Origin: Micromonospora marina
GTDB taxonomy: Bacteria; Actinomycetota; Actinomycetes; Mycobacteriales; Micromonosporaceae
Assembly (NCBI RefSeq): GCF_900091565.1
Contig: NZ_FMCV01000010.1
Location: forward strand, 62,001 to 126,000
Direction: 5' to 3'
DNA: 64,000 bases
The notes beneath the pieces were generated by a model that was given only the letters and a program-made list of their open reading frames with translations, was not told the DNA's origin and made no database searches. The position numbers were made by a program, and so were the translations under genes. Below, one piece after another: positions 52,903 through 60,203 of the stretch (positions are counted from its first letter, which is position 1; the number at the start of each line of letters is the position of its first letter).

Positions 52903-54033
52903 ATGAGCGGAGCGGAGGGCCGCGCGCGCCGGATTCTGACCGAGGCGCCGACGGATCTCATCGTGGACCGCCTCGCCGCCGAGCTGGCCCGCACGTACGG
53001 CGTCACCCGCACCGAGCTCCACCAGGTCGACTACCGGCTCGCCGAGCTGCTGCCGCTGGGTGACGGCCCGCCGGTCACCGGTCCGGGCCACCCGGCCTGG
53101 CGGGCATTCGACCATCAGGAGCCGATGATCGCCGACGGGGTCGGCTGGTTCCCGGTGGGTATGCGCGGCGAACGCCGGGGCGTGCTGGAGGTCTCGCCGG
53201 TGCCCGCCGACCCGCACGCCCGCCGGGAGCTGGACACGATCGCCACAGTGCTCGGGCACGAGCTGAGCGCGGTCATGGCGACCACCGACATCTACCGCAC
53301 GGCCCGGCGCAGCCGGCGGCTCACGCTGGCCGCGGAGATGCAGTGGGAGCTGCTGCCCGGGCGCAGCCGGATCCGGCCCTCGTTCAGCCTGGCCGGGCAG
53401 CTCGAACCGGCGTACGCGGTGCGCGGGGACAGCTTCGACTGGTCCGACGACGGTCACCGGCTCTGGCTGGCGGTGCTGAACGGCTTCGGCGAGGGGGTGG
53501 CCGCGGCGCTGCTCGCCTCGCTGGCCACGTACGCGCTGCGCAACGCGCGCCGGGCCGGGCTCGGTCTGGCCGATCAGGCCGCGCTGGCCGACCAGGCGAT
53601 CTACGCGCAGTACCGGGGCGAACAGCACGTGTCGGCGCTCCTGATCGAGCTGGATCTGGCCACCGGCGAGCTGACCGTGGTCGACGCCGGTTCCCCCCGG
53701 CTGGTGCGGCTGCGTGCCGGTACGGTGACCGAGCAGGAGCTGGACGAGCAGTTCCCGCTCGGCATGTTCGAGGGCACCGACTACCGCCCGCAGCGGTTCC
53801 GGCTGCAGCGCGAGGACCGGCTCTTCGTGGTCAGCGACGGGGTGATCGACGCCACCACCGAGCAGGTGCGCTACGGCGAGGCGGCGCTGGACCGGTTCCT
53901 GCGCCGGACCGGGCCGATGGAGCCGCTGGACGCGGTCCGGTCGCTGATCGGCGACCTGCGGGCCTTCGTCGCGGGTGACCTGGTGGACGACGCGGTGGTG
54001 GTCTGCCTCGACTGGCTGGGGCCGCAGCCCTGA
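52903..54033 (+). CDS. SpoIIE/PP2C-like protein, one metal site altered
   Basis: A 376-aa protein: short N-terminal domain with GAF-like part (about 25-125), a helix (RSRRLTLAAEMQWELLPG), and a SpoIIE domain. Compared with the neighbour, GGDFYD becomes RGDSFDW and the GDVxGKG site becomes VLNGFGEG, so one metal Asp is Asn; VVSDGVIDA and VDDAVVVC are kept. It may be a weak phosphatase or a regulatory pseudo-phosphatase. ATG 52903 has AAAGGAG upstream. Confidence 0.85.
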   Translation: MSGAEGRARRILTEAPTDLIVDRLAAELARTYGVTRTELHQVDYRLAELLPLGDGPPVTGPGHPAWRAFDHQEPMIADGVGWFPVGMRGERRGVLEVSPVPADPHARRELDTIATVLGHELSAVMATTDIYRTARRSRRLTLAAEMQWELLPGRSRIRPSFSLAGQLEPAYAVRGDSFDWSDDGHRLWLAVLNGFGEGVAAALLASLATYALRNARRAGLGLADQAALADQAIYAQYRGEQHVSALLIELDLATGELTVVDAGSPRLVRLRAGTVTEQELDEQFPLGMFEGTDYRPQRFRLQREDRLFVVSDGVIDATTEQVRYGEAALDRFLRRTGPMEPLDAVRSLIGDLRAFVAGDLVDDAVVVCLDWLGPQP

Positions 54034-54043
54034 CCCGGTCTCC

Positions 54044-55525
54044 TCAGTACGCGCCGCGGCTGTTGACCACCGCGCCGAACGTCTTCCAGAGGATGGTCAG
54101 GTCGGCGGCGAGCGACCAGTTCTCCACGTAGTAGAGGTCCAGCCGGATGCCGTCCTCCCAGCTCAGATCCGACCGGCCGCTGACCTGCCAGAGGCCGGTC
54201 ATGCCGGGCTTGACCAGCAGCCGGCGTGCCACGTCGCCGTCGTAGCGGGCCACCTCGGACGGCAGCGGCGGGCGCGGGCCGACCAGGCTCATCTGGCCGA
54301 ACAGCACGTTGGCGAGCTGGGGCAGTTCGTCCAGCGACCACTTGCGCAGCAGCCGGCCGACCCGGGTGACGCGCGGGTCGTCGCGCATCTTGAACATCAG
54401 GCCGTCGGTCTCGTTGCGCGCGGCCAGCTCGGCGAGCAGGGCGTCGGCGTTGACCACCATGGTGCGGAACTTGAAGACGCCGAACTCCTCGCCGCCCTGA
54501 CCGACGCGGGTCTGCCGGAACAGCACCGGACCGCGACTGTCGATCTTGATGGCCAGCGCGATCACGGTCAGCAGCGGCGCCAGCACGAGCAGGGCGATCA
54601 GCGAGATCGACCGGTCGACGAAGCCCTTGACCAGCTTGCGGGCGCCGCGGAACTCGGGCGCCTCGACGTGGATCAGCGGCAGGCCGGCGACCGGACGGGT
54701 GTGGATGCGCGGCCCGGCCACGTCGGTCAGCGCCGGCGCCACCACCAGGTCGACGCCGGTCCCCTCCAGCTGCCAGCCGAGGCGGCGCAGCCGGGTCGCG
54801 GTCAGCTCGCCGGAGGCGGTGACCGCCACCGTGTCGGCTCCGATCGCGGTGGCCGCCTCCGGGATGCCCCGGAAGCTGCCCACCACCGGCACGTCGCCCA
54901 GCCGCTGCGGCACCGGGGCGAGCAGCGCGTCCGGGATGCACGCGCCGACCACCTGGTAGCCGGCGTACGGTTCCCGGCGCAGCGTGTGCACCAGCTCCAG
55001 CACGTGCGCGGTGTCGCCCACCACGAGCACCTTGCGGGACCAGCCGGCGCCCCGGTCGCGGGCCCGGTGCAGCCGCTTGCGGGCCGCGAACCGCGCCACC
55101 TCCAGGCCGATCGTGCCGACCGCGAAGGAGATGGCCAGGAAGCCCCGGGAGACGCCGACATCGGCGATGTACCCGGCGATGGCGATGCCGCCGGCGAGCC
55201 GCAGGCTGGCGGCGCTGACCCGGCGGTACTCGTCGGCGCCGTAGCCGAGCACCTGGTCGTCGTAGCACCGCATCGCCTTGAGCGAGACGAGCCAGACCAG
55301 CAGGAGCGCCGGGGCGACCACCACGTACGGGATCTCGGACCCGGTCGGTTCCTCGTCGCCGAACCGGGCCAGGTAACCGACCAGGATGGCCACGGCGAGC
55401 ACGGCGGTGTCCAGCACCACCAGGACCCGGATGTAGGCCCGCTCCGCGGCTCGCGTCGTCTTGCCGGGGCGTTCACCACCGGGTCGCGACGACGTGGCAG
55501 GGGTCAACAGTGTCGCCGAGGTCAC
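54044..55525 (-). CDS. polyprenyl glycosylphosphotransferase (exopolysaccharide initiation)
   Basis: A 493-aa membrane enzyme that starts polysaccharide repeat units by moving a sugar phosphate to undecaprenyl phosphate. Four N-terminal TM helices (about 30-150), a CoA-binding-like domain (KVLVVGDTAHVLELV) and the C-terminal sugar transferase domain: KGFVDRSISLIALLVLAPLL, FKFRTMVVNADAL, LRKWSLDELPQLANVLFGQMSLVGPRPPLPSEV. GTG 55525 has GGGGAGGG. It stands alone, without other EPS genes. Confidence 0.93.
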   Translation of the reverse strand: MTSATLLTPATSSRPGGERPGKTTRAAERAYIRVLVVLDTAVLAVAILVGYLARFGDEEPTGSEIPYVVVAPALLLVWLVSLKAMRCYDDQVLGYGADEYRRVSAASLRLAGGIAIAGYIADVGVSRGFLAISFAVGTIGLEVARFAARKRLHRARDRGAGWSRKVLVVGDTAHVLELVHTLRREPYAGYQVVGACIPDALLAPVPQRLGDVPVVGSFRGIPEAATAIGADTVAVTASGELTATRLRRLGWQLEGTGVDLVVAPALTDVAGPRIHTRPVAGLPLIHVEAPEFRGARKLVKGFVDRSISLIALLVLAPLLTVIALAIKIDSRGPVLFRQTRVGQGGEEFGVFKFRTMVVNADALLAELAARNETDGLMFKMRDDPRVTRVGRLLRKWSLDELPQLANVLFGQMSLVGPRPPLPSEVARYDGDVARRLLVKPGMTGLWQVSGRSDLSWEDGIRLDLYYVENWSLAADLTILWKTFGAVVNSRGAY

Positions 55526-55684
55526 CGGCCCTCCCCACTTCGCTCAGGACCGCCCCGTCCCCGCCCGGCTCCGGTGTGGAGCCTGCGGTCGAGGCAACCC
55601 GGTCATCATGCCTGACAATTATGGTTACCGATTGATTCGGACACATTACCGTCAGTTCACCTCCCGTGTCTTGACCCGGGAAGC

Positions 55685-55718
55685 CTTCCGCCGTACCGGA
55701 TTTCCGGTACGGCGGAAG
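55685..55718 (-). terminator. terminator after VWA gene
   Basis: A 15-bp perfect stem (55685-55699 with 55704-55718), ATTT loop, 20 bases beyond the VWA gene stop. Confidence 0.85.
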
Positions 55719-55737
55719 ACTAGCGCTGAGCTTCGGG

Positions 55738-57492
55738 TCAGCGGGGGGCGGGCGGCCGCAGCGCGATCGCCCGGAGGAAGATCTCACCGATCTTGCTGGG
55801 ATCGGTGGTGACGAAGGCGCCGCCGCCGGTGACCTTGGTGATGGACTCCAACTCGGCCCGGTTCACCTCGGTCCCGATGCCGATGATGATGACCTGGACC
55901 GGCTGCTCGTCGTCCTTCAGCTTGTTCAGCCGGTCCAGCAGCGCCTTCTGCGAGATGCCGTCGTCGTCCTCGTTCTTGCCGTCGGTGAACAGCACGATCG
56001 AGTTGACCTTGCCCGGCTCCCAGTCCTGCTGCACCTTCTGGTACGCCGCGAGCACCGTGTCGTACAGGCCGGTGTTGCCGTTGGAGGGCTTGATCGAGGC
56101 CAGGCCGCGCTGGAGCGAACCACGGTTGCTGGACAGCGGCTTTATCCCGACCAGCTCGCTCCAGTCCTGCGAGCCCTGGAGGTTGGTGGAGAACGTCCAG
56201 AGGCCGATCGACCACGAGTCGTCGAACAGCCCGAGGCCCTGGCTCGCGGCGGCGACGGTGACCTGCTCCCGGCTGGCGCCGTTGGCGGTCGCGACCGGCT
56301 TCTTCATCGAGCCGGAGACGTCGATGACGCAGAGCATCCGGCCCGACTGGGTGGCCACCGACCAGGTCGTGGTGGCGGTCGAGATGGCGCCGGGGTCGAG
56401 GTCGGCGGCGCCGCCCTGACCCGACGGCGGCACCTGGCTCGCGCCGCCGTTGGCCGGGCTCGGCGCGCCGGTCGGGGCCTGGAAACCTTGGCCCCAGTTG
56501 CCGTCCGGTGCGCGCAGCGCCTGCGAGGCGAGCCGGTCCTTGAAGCCCGGCGTACGCAGCACCTCGAAGAGGACACGAGCGGCGGAGGCCTTGGTCGGCT
56601 CGATGCCGGGCAGCACCGCGAACGGGTAGTCCAGCGGGATCGGCGCCGGCTCCAGGTAGAGCGCGGCGAGCCGGATCGGCGGCTTGGTGCTGTTGTAGGC
56701 GATCACGTCCTCCTCGGACAGCGCCGCCGCCCCCAGCCCGTTGGCGATCGCCGTCGGGTCGGACGAGCGCGGAAACCGCGCGAGCAGGTCCTGCCGCAGG
56801 GAGGAACGGTTGGTCGCCAGCGCACGCAGCGCACCGACCATCGCCTCCTGCGCCTTCGGCGAGCCGGCCTCGCCGGTGGAGCTGGCCGCCGCCGTCAGCG
56901 ACAGCAGACCGGACAGGCCGGCCGCGTCCTGGGTCGGCTCGACGATCCCGGCCCGCAGCGGCTTGCTGGCGGTGACCTGGGTCAGCAGGTCGGACCAGCG
57001 GAGTTCCTTGTCCGGCCACCCGATGCGCGAGGCCACCGGCTCGGGCAGCGCCACCACGACCGGGCTGCGCGCGATCGAGGCGCCGTTGGTCGGGGCGAAC
57101 GCGCTGGCCCCGCCGCTCTTGAGCCGGACCAGCCAGGTCGAGGAGTCCGGCACCCAGACGTCGGGCGTGACGGCGGTGCCGCTGGCCTGCCCGACGCCGG
57201 CGAGCGTGGCGCCGTGCTTGCTCGCCACCGCGGCGGCCACCTCGACCGGCTCGGACGAGGAGACGTTCACCGCGATGCAGGTTCCGCCCACCGCCGCGCC
57301 GTCGGAGACCCACTGGTCCGCGGCGGCGCGCACCGCGGGGGCGATCTCCGGGGCGGTCGCCACCGACAGCTCGATCCGGCCCGAACAGTTCGGGCCGGCC
57401 AGCTGTCGGTAGCCGAACCAGGAGCCGGCCACGACGGCGACCAGAGCGGTCGCGACAGCGGCGGCACCTGCTCCACGGAGGTGGGAACGCAT
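55738..57492 (-). CDS. VWA-domain protein fused to solute-binding-like domain
   Basis: A 584-aa extracytoplasmic protein: an N-terminal TM/signal anchor (AAAVATALVAVVAGSWFGY), a periplasmic-binding-protein-like half (about 40-340: IELSVATAPEIAPAVRAAADQWV, VWVPDSSTWLVRL), and a C-terminal VWA domain with MIDAS DVSGSM (in CVIDVSGSMKKP) and VLFTDGKNEDDDG. Similar fusions are common in actinobacteria; no ligand is known. ATG 57492 is taken. Terminator follows. Confidence 0.85.
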   Translation of the reverse strand: MRSHLRGAGAAAVATALVAVVAGSWFGYRQLAGPNCSGRIELSVATAPEIAPAVRAAADQWVSDGAAVGGTCIAVNVSSSEPVEVAAAVASKHGATLAGVGQASGTAVTPDVWVPDSSTWLVRLKSGGASAFAPTNGASIARSPVVVALPEPVASRIGWPDKELRWSDLLTQVTASKPLRAGIVEPTQDAAGLSGLLSLTAAASSTGEAGSPKAQEAMVGALRALATNRSSLRQDLLARFPRSSDPTAIANGLGAAALSEEDVIAYNSTKPPIRLAALYLEPAPIPLDYPFAVLPGIEPTKASAARVLFEVLRTPGFKDRLASQALRAPDGNWGQGFQAPTGAPSPANGGASQVPPSGQGGAADLDPGAISTATTTWSVATQSGRMLCVIDVSGSMKKPVATANGASREQVTVAAASQGLGLFDDSWSIGLWTFSTNLQGSQDWSELVGIKPLSSNRGSLQRGLASIKPSNGNTGLYDTVLAAYQKVQQDWEPGKVNSIVLFTDGKNEDDDGISQKALLDRLNKLKDDEQPVQVIIIGIGTEVNRAELESITKVTGGGAFVTTDPSKIGEIFLRAIALRPPAPR

Positions 57493-57669
57493 GCGATGGC
57501 GGCCAGACACGGTGACCATCTTGCGTACCTCGTGGGGTTACCACCACAACCGTTCGGACGAAAGTTACGCAGCAGAAACAGTTGATCACCTAACCCGCAC
57601 GCTAAGTTGCCAGTCAGTCATCTTTGGTGATGGCAATCCACTTAGGACTATCGATCGGTGACCGTCCGG

Positions 57670-58704
57670 TCACGGCCTGACGCACGTCGGACTCGGCACC
57701 GGCACCGGCTCCCCCACCGGCTCCGGCACCCCGCCGTCCGGCTCCACCCGGAAGATCCTGATCATGTCGGCCCGCTCGTCGGCCACGTACAGGTGCGCAC
57801 CGGCGAACGCGAAGTGCCGGGGCCACTCGCCGCCGGTGTCGACCTCGGCCACCAGCTCCGGCGCGGGGCCGTCGAGGGCGAAGACCGCGATCGTGCCCAC
57901 CCCGCGGTTGCCCACGTAGAGGAAACGGCCGCCGGGCCCGACGGCCACCTCGGAAGGCTGGACGTGCCCGGCCCGGCCGCTGGCGTCGACACGCGTCGAC
58001 TGCCGCGGGCCGTCCGGCGTCAGCTCGTACGCGGTCACCGTGGCGTCCAGCTCGCCGACGAGCCAGCAGCGCCGCCCGTCCGGGTGCCGGGCCAGGTGCC
58101 GGGGCCCGGTCCCGGGTGCCGTCCGCAGCCGCGGCTCCCGCTCGGTGAGCCGCCCGGTGGACGCGTCGACCTCGTACCGGTGGACCGAGTCGGTGCCCAG
58201 GTCGACAGCGAGCAGCCCGCCACCGGCCGGATCGGGCGAGACCATGTGGCAGTGCGCGTGCTCCTGCCGCCGCGGGTCGGCCCCGTGCCCGGAGTGCCGG
58301 ACCAGGTCGGCGCGCTCCCCGGGCACGCCGTCGGCGTCCAGGCCGAACACCGCCACGCTGCCGCCACCGTAGTTCGCCACGAACAGGTGCCGCCCGTCCG
58401 GGGCGACCGCCAGGTGGCACGGCTCCGCGCCACCTGTCTCGCGGACGCCCAGCGGCGCGAGGCCGCCGTCCGGGGCCACCCGGAACGCACTCACCAGCCC
58501 GTCGGGCAGCTCGTTGCACCCGTACAGCACCGGCAGCGCCGGATGCCGCACCAGAAACGACGGCGACGGGGTGACCGCCACGACGCCCAGCGGGGTCAGT
58601 TCCCCGGTCGCCCGGTCCCGCCGGGCCGCCACGACGCCCTCGGCCCGTCCGCCCGTCTCCGCCGTGTAGCCGCCGATGTGGACGATCTCGTCCTGCCCGG
58701 TCAC
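57670..58704 (-). CDS. lactonase family beta-propeller protein (YbhE-like)
   Basis: A 344-aa seven-bladed propeller of the 6-phosphogluconolactonase YbhE/cycloisomerase-like family: VHIGGYTAETGGRAEG, HLAVAPDGRHLFVANYGGGSVAVFGLD, HCHMVSPDP, GPRHLARHPDGRRCWLV, FAFAGAHLYVADERADMIRIF. GTG 58704 with GGGAG nearby; residues upstream are not conserved-looking. True substrate unsure, since many such proteins are not pentose-phosphate enzymes. Stop 57670 is 150 bases from the VWA start. Confidence 0.85.
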   Translation of the reverse strand: MTGQDEIVHIGGYTAETGGRAEGVVAARRDRATGELTPLGVVAVTPSPSFLVRHPALPVLYGCNELPDGLVSAFRVAPDGGLAPLGVRETGGAEPCHLAVAPDGRHLFVANYGGGSVAVFGLDADGVPGERADLVRHSGHGADPRRQEHAHCHMVSPDPAGGGLLAVDLGTDSVHRYEVDASTGRLTEREPRLRTAPGTGPRHLARHPDGRRCWLVGELDATVTAYELTPDGPRQSTRVDASGRAGHVQPSEVAVGPGGRFLYVGNRGVGTIAVFALDGPAPELVAEVDTGGEWPRHFAFAGAHLYVADERADMIRIFRVEPDGGVPEPVGEPVPVPSPTCVRP

Positions 58705-58806
58705 CGCTCCCACCTCTCGTCGATCCTGACTGCGATCCAACCAGAGGCTTCCCGGTGGCGCGCCCGGTCAGTCCCACGAGACCCGACGGATCGGGCGCGC
58801 GGGTGT

Positions 58807-59409
58807 TCAGCCCACCGGCACCGGCTCGCCGCGCTGGCGCGCCACGTGCTCCACGAGCGAGATCAGCACCAGCTTGCCGGACTGCCGGTCGCGGGCGTCG
58901 CAGAGCACGAGCGGGACGTCCGGGTCCAGGTCCAGAGCGTCGCGGACCGCCTCCAGCCCGAACCGGCGGGAACCCTCGAAGCAGTTGACACCCACCACGA
59001 ACGGGATGCCCCGCTGCTCGAAGTAGTCGATCGAGGGGAAACAGTCGGCCAGCCGCCGGGTGTCGGCGAGCACCACCGCACCGAGCGCGCCGAACGCCAG
59101 CTCGTCCCAGAGGAACCAGAACCGGTCCTGGCCCGGGGTGCCGAACAGGTAGACCTGGAGGTCGTCGTTGATGGTGATCCGGCCGAAGTCCATCGCCACC
59201 GTCGTCGTCGTCTTCTGCTCGACGCCGGAGACGTCGTCGGTGCCGAGCCCGGCCCCGGTCAGGACCTCCTCGGTCTGCAACGGCCGGACCTCACTCAACG
59301 CGCTGACCAGCGTCGTCTTTCCGGCGCCGAAGCCACCGGCGATGAGGATCTTCAAGGCCAGCGGCACCTGCGGCGCCCCCGGCTCCCGGTCATAGCGCAC
59401 GGAGTCCAC
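58807..59409 (-). CDS. conservon GTP/ATP-binding protein (CvnD type)
   Basis: A 200-aa small GTPase-like protein: P-loop GGFGAGKTT, G3 DFGRI...LFGTPGQDRF, G4-like GVNCFEG. The TTVAMDFG segment is typical of CvnD. It overlaps the DUF742 gene by 20 bases (GTG 59409). Ras-like conservon GTPase at the membrane, switched by the roadblock/DUF742 partners. Last gene of the operon; 100 bases precede the lactonase start region. Confidence 0.92.
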   Translation of the reverse strand: MDSVRYDREPGAPQVPLALKILIAGGFGAGKTTLVSALSEVRPLQTEEVLTGAGLGTDDVSGVEQKTTTTVAMDFGRITINDDLQVYLFGTPGQDRFWFLWDELAFGALGAVVLADTRRLADCFPSIDYFEQRGIPFVVGVNCFEGSRRFGLEAVRDALDLDPDVPLVLCDARDRQSGKLVLISLVEHVARQRGEPVPVG

Positions 59410-59779
59410 TGACCACCGCCTTGAGGATGTTGTCGTCGGGCAGGTACGCGGTGGCCGGTGGCCGGTGCACCGCGACGAGCCCATGGGCGAGAAGGTCGCC
59501 GAGCAGCACCCGGACCACGCCCACGGCGAGGTCCAGGCCGGCGGCGAGGTCGGCCACGGCCTTCGGCCGCCGGGCCAGCTCGATCAGGCGGCGGTGCTCC
59601 GGCTGGAGACCGGGCGTCCCGGCCGGTTCCGCGCCGGGGGTGGCGAGCACGAACGCCAGCAGGTCGAAGCCGTCGACGGGTGAGCGCACCCGGCCGCCGG
59701 TGAGCGTGTAGGGGCGCACCACCGGTCCGGCGTCGGCGTCCAGCCACTCGTGCTGGGGCCCCGGCGACTCAGCGCGCAT
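59390..59779 (-). CDS. DUF742 protein (CvnC type)
   Basis: A 129-aa winged-helix-like DUF742 protein: VRPYTLTGGRV at the start, HRRLIELARRPKAVADLAAGLDLAVGVVRVLLGDLLAHGLVAVHRP in the middle, ILKAVVSGLRAL at the end. Overlaps the roadblock gene by 11 bases and the GTPase gene by 20. Adapter between sensor and GTPase in conservons. Confidence 0.93.
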   Translation of the reverse strand: MRAESPGPQHEWLDADAGPVVRPYTLTGGRVRSPVDGFDLLAFVLATPGAEPAGTPGLQPEHRRLIELARRPKAVADLAAGLDLAVGVVRVLLGDLLAHGLVAVHRPPATAYLPDDNILKAVVSGLRAL

Positions 59780-60191
59780 CGGTCCGCTCCCCCGCCACCC
59801 GGCTCGGCACGGCCAGGTTCTCCCCGACCCGGATGACGAGCATCGCCATCTCGTACGCCACCAGGCCGATGTCGGCGTCGGCGTCACTCGCCACCGCCAG
59901 GCAGGCGCCCTGGCCGGCGGCGGTCACGAACAGGTAGGCCGACTCCATCTCCACCACCGTCTGGCGGACCGCGCCGCCGCTCAGGTGCCGGGTCGCGCCC
60001 TTGGCCAGCCCGGAGAAGCCGGACGCCAGCGCGCAGAGGTGTTCCGCGTCGGTGCGGTCCTGGTCGGTGGAGGCGCCGAGCAGGAGCCCGTCCGCCGAGA
60101 GCACCACCGCCTGGCGGGCGGCGGGGACACGCTCCACCAGGTCGTCGAGCAGCCAGTCGAGATCGGCGTTCTGCCGCGTCGTGTGCACCAC
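59769..60191 (-). CDS. roadblock/LC7 domain protein (CvnB type)
   Basis: A 140-aa roadblock protein: LDWLLDDLVERVPAARQAVVLSADGLLLG, GFSGLAKGATRHL, VTAAGQGACLAVASDADADIGLVAYEM. Believed to act as guanine-nucleotide-handling partner of the CvnD GTPase. Thirteen bases separate it from the kinase gene. Confidence 0.94.
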   Translation of the reverse strand: MVHTTRQNADLDWLLDDLVERVPAARQAVVLSADGLLLGASTDQDRTDAEHLCALASGFSGLAKGATRHLSGGAVRQTVVEMESAYLFVTAAGQGACLAVASDADADIGLVAYEMAMLVIRVGENLAVPSRVAGERTDAR

Positions 60192-60203
60192 TAGGCGTCC
60201 CTC

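Noticed and set aside
54044..57492. Exopolysaccharide cluster
   Set aside because: Only one glycosylphosphotransferase is present, with no polymerase, flippase or further glycosyltransferases; the VWA protein is not a known EPS component.
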